Source of the DNA: Amylostereum areolatum
Lineage: Eukaryota > Basidiomycota > Agaricomycetes > Russulales > Stereaceae
Assembly: GCA_012932865.1 (NCBI GenBank)
Contig: SAXG01000006.1
Location: 1,178,001-1,242,000, forward strand
DNA length: 64,000 nt
Reading direction: 5' to 3'
Both the position numbers and the translations under genes were made by a program. Below the pieces are notes generated by a model. The model was given only the letters and a program-made list of their open reading frames with translations, searched no databases and was not told the DNA's origin. Positions 51,290 through 59,945 of this stretch are shown in pieces. Each line of letters begins with the position of its first letter. Positions within the stretch are counted from its first letter, which is position 1.

Positions 51290-54077
51290 AATGGTAATCA
51301 ACTACCGACAACTCAATGCCAACACTATTCCCGACAAGTTCCCCCTCCCACGCGTTGACGATATCCTTGCCGACTGCGCGAAGGGGAAGATCTGGGGTAA
51401 AATGGACATGACTAACTCGTTCTTCCAGACGCGCATGCACCCTGACGATGTCGCCTTCACCGCGATGACAACACCGCTTGGCCTGTACGAGTGGCTAGTC
51501 ATGCCCATGGGGTGCCGCAATGCACCATCAACGCACCAACGCCGCATGGTGGCCGCCCTACGACACCTCATTGGCCGTATCTGTCATGTGTATCTCGACG
51601 ACATCATCATCTGGAGCCAGAATATCGACGAACATGTCACCAATGTCCAACTGGTGCTCGACGCCCTCCGTGCGGCGTCCCTCTTCTACTCGCTAAAGAA
51701 GACGGCGCTGTTCTGCATAGAACTCAACTTCCTTGGCCACACCATCTCCGCGAAGGGAATTGAGGCCGACACCTCGAAAGCCTCCCGCATCTCCGACTGG
51801 CCTGTCCCTCGATGCGCGCGCGATGTGCGGTCATTCCTGGGACTCGTCCGATATCTCGCCAACTTCCTTCCGGGCCTGGCTGAGCACTCGTGGATACTCA
51901 CGCCGCTGACGATGAAGGAAGCCGACAAGGCCTTCCCCACCTGGACGCCCACGCACCGCCTCGCCTTCGATGCCATCAAAGCCCTCGTCATCTCACGTGA
52001 CTGTCTGACCACTATAGACCACCAGAACCCGGGCGACAACAAGATATGGGTCACAACAGACGCCAGCGATTTCCGTACCGGTGCCGTCCTCTCATGGGGC
52101 CCGACATGGGAAACTGCCCAGCCAGTCGCCTTCGACTCATATGCCCTCCATGGTGCCGAACTGAACTACCCGGTGCACAACAAGGAACTTTTTGCCATCG
52201 TGTTGGCGCTGTGTAAGTGGCGAACTGATCTACTCGGGGCCGAGTTTATCGTCCGCACTGACCACCGCACGCTTGAGAACTTCCTGACACAGCGCGACCT
52301 CTCCCGCCGCCAAGCGCGTTGGCAGGAGTTTTTTGCTGACTATGATTTCTCCATCTCCTACGTCCCGGGCGAAGAGAACACGGTCGCCAACGCACTTTCT
52401 CGCCTCCCGGCTGGCCTTGACTCACCAACATCCCCCCTGTTTGCAGTGTGCGCCCTCTCCCTTTCCTCCCTGCCTCCCGTAACCGCTGCGACGACGGTCA
52501 CCCTGCACGCTAACCCGTCGGTCCTGGCCGACATTCGCACTGGTTACAAGACGGACCCCTTCTGCGTCCGGCTCCATGACAACATTGACAGCGTGGTTGG
52601 TGCATCGATCTCAAAAGACCAGCTCCTGTTCATCGGCACCCGCCTCGTCATCCCTCGCTACCAGAAACTCCGCCAAACGCTCTTTGAGCTCGCGCACGAC
52701 TTGCTCGGTCACTTTGGAATCGACAAGTGCTATTCTGCACTCCGTGACTCGTACTACTGGCCGACCATGCGTGCGGACTTGGCCAACATCTATCTTCCTG
52801 CGTGCGCAGACTGCCAACGAAACAAGTCCTCCACCCGCCGCCCAACTGGTCCCCTTCACCCGCTCGCTGTCCCCGATCCGCGTGGCTCCAACATTGCGAT
52901 CGACTTCGTCGGGCCCCTCCCGGAGGAGGATGGCTACGACTGCATCGCCACTGTCACTGACCGCGCGGGCGGCGACATCCGCCTCATACCCTGCCGGACG
53001 ACTTGCTCTGCCGAGACTTTCGCGGCACTCTTCTTTGAACGATGGTACTGCGAGAACGGCCTGCCGACAGAAATCGTCTCCGACCGGGACAAGCTCTTTG
53101 TCTCCGGTTTCTGGTGCGCACTGAACCGACTAACCGGTGTCAAGCTTGCCATGTCCTCCTCATACCACCCCGAAACCGACGGCGCCAGCGAGCGGACAAA
53201 CAAGACTGTTATCCAATGCCTGCACTTCCATGTCAACCGGCAGCAGCAAGGCTGGGTGAAGTCCCTGCCCCGTGTCCATTTTGAGCTGATGTCGACCGTT
53301 AATGCGTCCACAGGTTTCTCGCCTTTCCAGGTGTACCTTGGGCGCTCGCCTCGTCTGATTCCCCCCTTCACCGCCAACCTTTCCTCCTCGACCCGTGTCG
53401 ACTACGCCTCGGATGCCGTTCACGCCGAGGCCCTCCTCCGTCGAATCGAGACCGACTTCCAGCAGGCCTCGGATTCGCTCCTTGGCGCCAAAGCTGACCA
53501 GGCCGCCTTCGCCAACCGCCGCCGCTCACCCAAAATCCCTTACACTGAGGGCGACCGTGTGCTGCTATCCACCTTCCACCGCCGCCGCGATCTCAAGGCC
53601 TGCGACCCGACGCGAGTCGCGAAGTTCATGCCGCGTTTTGATGGACCCTATGTTGTCAAGCTGGCAAACCCCGCGAGATCATCTTATACTCTTGACATGC
53701 CCGCCCACCCTAACCTTTTCTCCACCTTCCATTCCAGCCTTCTCAAGCCCTTCCTCGAGCCAGACCCGGAGCTCGCTCCCGACCACGTCCTATCCCGCCC
53801 CGCGCCAGTCGTCCTCGCCGACGGCTCGGAGGAGTACCTCGTCAATAGCATAGTTGACGAGCGTACCTTCCGCCGGTGCAAGCAGTACCTCGTCACCTGG
53901 CGAGGCTACGGGCTCGAGGACTCACAATGGATCAATGCCATCGAACTCGATGACAATGTGGCGCTCGACGTATGGGAGGCCCGGAGTCGACCCTCCACCC
54001 CCCGCCGCCGTCTGCGCTCGATCAAGTCTGCTTGCGCTGCCAACTCACCGCCCGTTCGCGCTACCCGCCGTCGTTGA
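51290..54077 (+). CDS. gypsy-2 Pol: RT, RNase H, integrase, chromodomain
   Basis: A long uninterrupted frame (open from 51228; homology from about 51290). RT starts mid-domain at VINYRQLNANTIPDKFPLPR and includes the catalytic YLDDIIIW. RNase H follows (VTTDASDFRTGAVLSWGP, RTDHRTLENFL), then the integrase HHCC and core (LLGHFGIDKCYSALRD, CADCQRNK, IDFVGPLP, EIVSDRDKLFVS, SYHPETDGASERTNKT) and a C-terminal chromodomain (YLVNSIVDERTFRRCKQYLV, TWRGYGLEDSQWI). The chromodomain would direct integration to marked chromatin. The missing N-terminal RT part and lost frame link to gag make the protein non-functional as it stands. Confidence 0.88.
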
Positions 54078-54240
54078 GCACCCTCCGTCGCGCTGGGCCT
54101 GGAGTTGGATGGTCCGGTTCCGCTGGTGCCCCTCATGTTGTCTCCTTTTGTTTGTTTCTCGTCCTTCCCGTTTCGCTTCTCGCCCGTTTCGCGTTCTGTT
54201 CCCCCCCCCCCCCGCTCCCAATTTTTGGGGTGGGGGAGAG

Positions 54241-54536
54241 TGTAAGCATGTCGCTTACAGCCGTTCTATGCGCCGCCTCTTTGGGCACTAGGTTCGCGCC
54301 CGAAGCCGAAGCCGTCCCATTGCAGGGACACCTTCTCTCTTGTTCCCTTCCATTTTACACGTCTCTCTATTTGTCTCTCACAAACAGCGCTCCTATATCT
54401 ACCCGCCCGCCTGTATCTAGTTGCCTTCTTCTTCTCTTTTCCCCCGAATTTATGTTCCGTTCCTGTTCTCCACCGCCCGACTCCCTCGCTCCCACTCCCT
54501 CATTTTAGTGTCGCCTACATTATATGCAGGCTTCCA
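54241..54536 (+). repeat. gypsy-2 3' LTR
   Basis: A 296-bp LTR differing from the 5' LTR mostly by transitions, for example TGTAAGCATG versus TGTAAGCGTG. CTGGGG follows directly. Confidence 0.85.
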
Positions 54537-54720
54537 CTGGGGTTCCAAAGCCCAATCGTGTGGGCCCCAGTCGCCGAGTGCACCAACAGAGAGTGGGGGG
54601 TAGAACTGCGGGGGGACTGGAATGCGCTCCGTGTTCACAATGACAATTGTTGTTATTGGTGACCACGTGTGCGTGTAGCGGTAGGGGTACAGGAACAGGT
54701 CAGGCATCTAAAATGCATTA

Positions 54721-56214
54721 GACACGATTGCATGTGCAAGGGACAGGTGACAAACCTGCATGGATGCAGAAATTGGGCGGCGGGTGGCAGGGTGACGAGG
54801 GATTATACGCGAATGTTGGGCAGGAGGGTGATAAAGCGACGGGGCTTGATGAGTGTACAAAAACGCGCAAGTCAGCAGAAATATACGAAATGGCACAATA
54901 GAGACGCACCGAGTCGCATGCGAACATTGGGCGGCGGGCGGCGGGGTGACGAGAGGTGTACAAACGTGCACGTTAGTATATGATCATGAAAGAGTCAAAG
55001 GGAACATACCTGTGCTAACGGAGATGTCAGACAATGGCGAGGCAAACTTGAGTGACGGATAGGCCGACTTGGGCGGTAAATGAGGGGGGAGACGAACTCC
55101 GCCGGCTGCGGGGCTGCAGGCACACATTTGTGAAACCTCGCCGGCAGGAGACGTCTAGGAATGTGGGAGTGAGAGAGTAGTAAATGAGGGAGCAGGAGTG
55201 CGAAGGCGGAACAATGGAAACCGAGGGGGACGAGGAGATGTAGAAGGGGGAGAGATTGAACTGGTGCTGGTGCGTCGCGACACGTTGACGTGGCAAGTCG
55301 AAGTCACGACTTCGTTCGGAAAAACCCGCGGGTACCCAGTGGGCCGGTGGGTACCTGCCAGCAAATATAAACCCATCCCTCATGTGCTGGCCCGCTTTCC
55401 CCCTCCCCATTTTTGTTCCCCTTTGTCATACGCACCCCCCCTTTGTCATCTCCACTCCCAACGCCATCATCCACATTCCCGAGGTGACTCTCGCCAGCAC
55501 GGTTTGACAAATGTCTGCCTGTAGCTGTGCTACTGCCCGCAGAGTTCACCTCCCCCCTCGTTTCGGACCCCCTTCCGGATACCCGTTCGGATTTGCATGC
55601 AAATATTGTACGTGTTCCAGCCGCCCACCTTGCACCTTCGCCTCGTGTTGTGGTGTATCACTAATGGCTGTGCGAATTAACAGGCGGTCACCAGGGTGGA
55701 ATAGTGCAAACGAGCAGACGGTGCATGGTATCCACTTTGTCCACATTCTTTTCTCACTTTTCTTACTTGTTTGCGGTGGGATGACGGTCCAGGATGTTCA
55801 GTGTTCCCTCGTTGGGTTGTTGGTGCATTTACCATTTCTTTCTTTTTGTTTTCTTCAAGTTACTGATGCTCGTGTCTCCCAGCGTATAAAAGTAGCATGT
55901 TGTAGAGCACTGTGAATATATCCCTTTCTCCCTTCCTGAACCTCGTCCCTGTTCTGCGTCCAGCTAAGCAATCAGCTCACTGTCACCGTTGTTCATGCCG
56001 ACGAGCCTCTCCTCGTCTACCTCGTCCTCATCTGTGTCCTCCGCATTGTCCACGCACTCTCAGTGTTCCACTCCTTGTTCATCCCTGTCTCCCTCAACTA
56101 ATTCCCTTCCAAGTTTACGTTCCGTGTTCCCGTCCCCCTCGCCGCCCCCCTCTTCATCATCACTGCCAATACCCCCAGATCTCTTATTAAAGCTCGACGA
56201 GTTCATTGCTGACC
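54721..56214. other. Upstream stretch of the split gene and of the hAT gene
   Basis: A GGGCGGCGGG(C/T)GGC(A/G)GGGTGACGA block occurs twice (about 54773 and 54928). The minus strand may hold further 5' exons of the split gene. Plus-strand frames at 55511-55915 and 55989-56366 have no domain. No independent gene could be supported. Confidence 0.35.
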
Positions 56215-57281
56215 ATGTCGAAGAGGAAGCAGCAAGTGCTGGCAGTGTCGAAGGTGTCGTCTGTGTCCGCTGTCTTGCGCACACCCTCCATATCAACACC
56301 GCGGAGCTCACCGCCAGCGGGGGATTTGCCGCCGAAGAAGAAGAGGAAGCAGGCTCAGACGTTTGACGAGAAGTATGATGTCGAGAACAACATGGATGAG
56401 GAGGTCCTTGGTACATACCTTCACATCTCATCTCTGCACAATGCTAATGGTTATCTAGCTTTGCAGATGAAAGGATGGACGTCGTCGTGCTATGACCACT
56501 TCTCGCTGCCACCCACGATTGACGTGAAGGATGGCAAAGTTCGTTACAAGTTCCATTGTAAAGTGTGAGTGGTGCTCAATGTCTTGCTACTACTACGCTG
56601 CTGACTGCCAAGCAGGCATCCTTTGACCTTTGTCCTCCGTGTCCGCACAGACAGCTCCACCAGCAACCTCCTCTTGCATACACAGTCGTGTGGTAGTGAA
56701 ACTGCCCCTGATCTCTCAATTTCTGCCTTTGCCCACGAGCGTCTGCATCTGTACACTGACCTTTGGGTCGCCTGCTCCCACCGCCCCTTGGTCATCATTG
56801 AGAATGAGTACCTGGTCAAGATCCTCAAGATGTTCAACTCGGCGGCTGTGATACCGTCGGACTCAATGGTTTCGCATGACGTCAAGGAGATATTTACTGT
56901 CTGCCAGGCCAACGTGAAGAAGTTCCTGCTGGTACGTGGTCCAATAGTTATATGTAGCCTGGCTAATAGTTACGAGTATAGGATCTGCCGGGAATGCATC
57001 ATCTAGGGCTTGACGGCTGGTCCTCTCCCAATGCGATTTCATTTCTTGGTGTTGTGGTTTACTTCCTTCACGATGGCAAGATGAAGTCAGTCATCCTTGA
57101 CTTCATCCGCTTGACGGAGGCCCACACTGGGGAATACCTGGCCAAGCAGCTCCACATCTGCCTCAAGAAGTATGGGTTGGAGGAGAAGGTATGTTGTGGT
57201 GAAATCATGCTGCGAAGTCTTACTCATGCATTGCAGTTCATTGCACTAGCACTCGATAACGCCGCTAACAATGACACTATG
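56215..57281 (+). pseudogene. hAT-family transposase, N-terminal part, cut by gypsy-1
   Basis: Five exons join without stops: 56215-56410, 56459-56564, 56616-56931, 56982-57188 and 57237-57281, all with GT..AG introns. The protein begins MSKRKQQVLAV with a Lys-rich segment and has a BED-like zinc-finger area (KGWTSSCYDHFSLPP, KFHCKV, DSSTSNLLLHTQSC). The hAT core starts with GLDGWSSPNAISFLGVVVYF, ILDFIRLTEAHTGEYLAKQL and the DNAANNDTM motif. At 57281/57282 the reading frame runs into the gypsy-1 LTR. The dimerisation domain would lie beyond the insertion, outside this window. Confidence 0.78.
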
Positions 57282-57701
57282 TGTCACGGATCGCTCCATT
57301 TCTCTCTTCGTTTGCAGACCTCGTACACGCGACGTGTCACGGCACATGACTTTCCCTTGCATCACATGCTTCAATGACGTCATTGCCCGGACTTCCGAGC
57401 GGGATTCCGCATCCTTATCTATGACATCACTGCTCCGGACCTTCGTCCTCCGCCCCATGACTCCTTTCCTATTGTTCCCCCCGCTCGCACCACTATCGCA
57501 TCGCATCGCACCATCGTTCCCACTTGTATATAAGGACAGTGTTTCTCTTCCCTTTTCCCTAGACTGTCCATCTCGTCATACAGTACTGTAGCGCACGTTG
57601 CACTACCCTAGACCCCGGCACTCTCGAATCTATTTTCTTCTCGCTCCTCCCATCGTCGCGACTTAGGCGGTTCATCGGTCTCATAAACTGCGTTTCTGAC
57701 A
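57282..57701 (+). repeat. gypsy-1 5' LTR (420 bp)
   Basis: Begins TGTCACGGATCGCTCC, has a TATATAAGG core promoter at about 57527 and ends GCGTTTCTGACA. CC and then TGGACAGTCTACCCC follow, the likely primer-binding site. Confidence 0.88.
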
Positions 57702-57766
57702 CCTGGACAGTCTACCCCTACGCCTACCTCGCACCCCTCTCTCCATCTACCTCTGCCGTCTCTACG

Positions 57767-58564
57767 ACGTTAAAAACTCCCACCACGGACCTCCCGAACG
57801 CACCGGTCTTCCTCCCGTTCAACGGAAAGCCGATCACCCCCCGCGACGACGCACCACTCCCCTACCCTTGGTCCGACGCCGTCACCGCCAACTGCCTCGT
57901 CCCCGTACAGAACCTCTGCAAGAAAGATCCCTGGACCGCGCACAGCCTCAACTTCCGCATCTTCGAGTGGAGGTGGCACAAGGATCACGGTACTGTCGTC
58001 CTCGCCCTATACGTCCGGATCACTACGTGCATCAACGTAGATCTCGAACGCCTTGAATTCACCCTCCACGCCCCCACCTACCACACATACCTCATCCAAG
58101 ACGCCCCCAACCCGATCCTCCAAACCAGTTTCACCTCCGTCTCCCAGTTTAACCGCTGGACCCCCAAATCCACCCCGCCACCAGTCCTCCGTCCCACCAT
58201 CAAGGGTAAGACCCTTCGTCGCCGCCACCACGAACATAAGATCCGCCAGGCAGTAAAAGCCGGCTACCTCACCAAGAAACTCCTCGGCCGTCGCCCCATC
58301 ACGGCGGACTTCTTCTAGACCATCATCACGTCCTCCACAGCCCCTCGTCCCCCCACTCCGAACCTCCCCCCAGGCGTTTTTCGAGACTACTGTCCCGAAG
58401 AATACTATATCCTCACCTCGCAGCAGGCTAAGGAATCCGTACGTTGGCTGCACGACGAACCAAACCGGCAACGTCGAGACTGGTACTTCGACGACCGCGA
58501 CGAACAACCCTACGTCGAAGAATCGGATTTTGCCACCGCTGCGGACGTTCTCAGCGCTTCCTGA
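57767..58564 (+). pseudogene. gypsy-1 upstream ORF / Gag N-terminal extension
   Basis: The frame begins at ACG (57767), where copy P has ATG. It encodes LPFNGKPITPRDDAPLPYPW, LVPVQNLCKKDPWTAHSLNF, RIFEWRWHKDHGTVVLALYV and ends DFF-TAG at 58316-58318, as in copy P. The frame is open again after the TAG (PPGVFRDYCPEEYYILTSQQ) until TGA at 58562. A 1-nt deletion relative to copy P just before that stop separates it from gag. I see no known domain. It could be a separate small protein, or the N-terminus of a Gag made by TAG readthrough. Confidence 0.55.
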
Positions 58565-59934
58565 ACCCCCCTCCGACCAACTCGCCCCCACCCCGTCGAC
58601 GTACTGTAGTCGAAGTCCCAGAAGGGATCAACCACAACGACACAACTGGGAAGTGGTACGCCTATAGACGGAACAAGAACGGAACCCCAGGACGATCAGT
58701 AGTTGAGTGGCAGCCCACTTCGTTCAGTCCCGTCCAAGATCACTGGTCGTGGCATCATAATCAGCAATTCCTCACCCCCGCCGACTTCCTTGTCGCAAAA
58801 CAAGTTGAGGACGAAGTTGAAGAAGCAGAAGAACGCCGACGAGAAACCCTACGCCGCCTTGATCAAGAACTCGCCCAATCCCTCACCGTCCCCCTCCCCT
58901 TCGACAAGATGTCCGACGCCGAATCCAAACCTGCCGTCTCCAAGCGGGAGATCGGCCCCAAGCCAAAGCCATTCAAAGGCGATAGACGCGACACCCTCCG
59001 ATTCTCCCTCGAGCTCCGCATGTTCCTGCGCGTTAACAAGGATGTTTATGCCACAGATGACGCCAAGATGATGCTCCTCCTCAGCCTGATGGAGGACGAC
59101 ACAGCGAAAGCCTGGGCCATGCATCGCCGCATGGAACTCTTCGCCGACGAAGACGAGAAGGAAGACGCCGAAACCCTCGACCCCACGCCCCCAACACTCC
59201 ACTATAGCTCCTACAAAGAGCTCTTCGAGAGGTTTGGCAAAGACTTTGTGCCTGTCGATCCGAAGATAGAGGCTCAGCGTAAGATCAACGAGCTCGCAAT
59301 GACCACCCGGGACGTCACTGACTTTATCACCGAGTTTGAGATGCTGGCAACCATGTCAGCGTACGACGACGAGGCGCTAATCCACTTTTTCAAGAAGGGA
59401 CTTCAGCGTGACCTCGGCAAGCAGGTGGCCCGGTCATACCCGTTCCCCACCAAGCTCGTGGAGTGGAAGGAGCGCGCCCGCCGCATCAACCACCAGTGGC
59501 TCGAAGAGAACCCGGAGAGGAAGAGCAGTCAGTCCAAGGGGGCTGTCGCGCTCACCTCGAACGGTTCGACCAACGACTCCTCGTTGTGCCGAGTCGGCGC
59601 CTTCACCAACACCTCGACCCGCCCTGCAAAGCTGACGGACGACGAGCGCGCAAAGATGATGCGCGAAGGCAAGTGCTTCATGTGTCGACAAGCCGGTCAC
59701 GTCTCTCGCGACTGCCCCAACCGCGACTCGAGCGCGCGACGGGTGGGCGCAGTAGAGACTGGGTCCAAGGCCCCTCCCCTGCCGACGAACACGGCTCCGT
59801 CCACTGCGAAAGCAGCTCCCGACCCATCCAAAACCATTGCGGCGATCACTCGCCAGCTGAAGGATCTGGACGCGGAAGGCAAGGAGCAGGCAGTAGCGCT
59901 GTTGAAGGACATCCTGGAATCGCAGGATTTTTGA
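58444..59934 (+). CDS. gypsy-1 Gag
   Basis: The frame from 58444 (homology from about 58558, NPPPTNSPPPRRR) encodes a linker (GINHNDTTGKWYAYRRN), the basic motif GPKPKPFKGDRRDTLRFSLE, a Retrotrans_gag-like capsid region (MMLLLSLMEDDTAKAWAMHR, YKELFERFGKDFVPVDPKIE, TTRDVTDFITEFEMLA, IHFFKKGLQRDLGKQV) and one CCHC zinc knuckle CFMCRQAGHVSRDC near residue 410. The C-terminus is Ala/Pro-rich and ends IAAITRQLKDLDAEGKEQAV before GAT-TTT-TGA. The annotated ATG lies in a shifted stretch and is probably not the native start. It forms the particle shell and binds RNA. Confidence 0.8.
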   Translation: MAARRTKPATSRLVLRRPRRTTLRRRIGFCHRCGRSQRFLNPPPTNSPPPRRRTVVEVPEGINHNDTTGKWYAYRRNKNGTPGRSVVEWQPTSFSPVQDHWSWHHNQQFLTPADFLVAKQVEDEVEEAEERRRETLRRLDQELAQSLTVPLPFDKMSDAESKPAVSKREIGPKPKPFKGDRRDTLRFSLELRMFLRVNKDVYATDDAKMMLLLSLMEDDTAKAWAMHRRMELFADEDEKEDAETLDPTPPTLHYSSYKELFERFGKDFVPVDPKIEAQRKINELAMTTRDVTDFITEFEMLATMSAYDDEALIHFFKKGLQRDLGKQVARSYPFPTKLVEWKERARRINHQWLEENPERKSSQSKGAVALTSNGSTNDSSLCRVGAFTNTSTRPAKLTDDERAKMMREGKCFMCRQAGHVSRDCPNRDSSARRVGAVETGSKAPPLPTNTAPSTAKAAPDPSKTIAAITRQLKDLDAEGKEQAVALLKDILESQDF

Positions 59935-59945
59935 AACGCCCCCCA
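59925..59945 (+). promoter_or_regulatory. Candidate -1 frameshift site at gag-pol junction
   Basis: Gag ends in GGATTTTTGA. A -1 slip on TTT with TGA in the A site leads directly into the pol frame, which is open across the stop. The same GCAGGATTTTTGAAAC followed by CCCCCCAGTC is conserved in the gypsy-1 remnant near 23725. Confidence 0.5.

Larger units (their letters stand above)
49336..54536 (+). mobile_element. gypsy-2, Ty3/gypsy element with both LTRs
   Basis: A 5,201-bp element with 5' LTR 49336-49631, 3' LTR 54241-54536 (296 bp each, TGTAAGC...CTTCCA) and polypurine tract GGGGTGGGGGAGAG before the 3' LTR. The target duplication is CTGGGG (49330-49335 and 54537-54542; the C could belong to either side, so 5 or 6 bp). 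The LTRs differ at about seven positions (roughly 2.4 percent), so it is older than the copia-1 insertion. Gag is frameshifted and pol has lost the protease-RT junction, so it is not autonomous. Confidence 0.92.
47436..54720 (-). pseudogene. Multi-exon agaricomycete protein, split by gypsy-2
   Basis: The minus-strand coding path starts at or beyond 54707 with RIPVPPQFYPPLSVGALGDW and GPHDWALEP (54.6-54.54 kb), is interrupted by gypsy-2, and resumes at 49335 with QPFDHAAPYLAFLRSRIGG. It continues through VLLELIAFFDWWFISYLDQT (48.95 kb), WVEHEREEAGKLMCLF (48.55 kb), SWYFPPIHILWGPRTVEKQL (48.25 kb) to a stop at 47436. Joining the two sides at the CTGGGG duplication keeps the Leu-Glu-Pro-Gln-Pro-Phe-Asp-His reading continuous. 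The family is common in mushrooms but has no known function. It lies convergent to the Plavaka gene, about 150 bp away. Confidence 0.6.
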
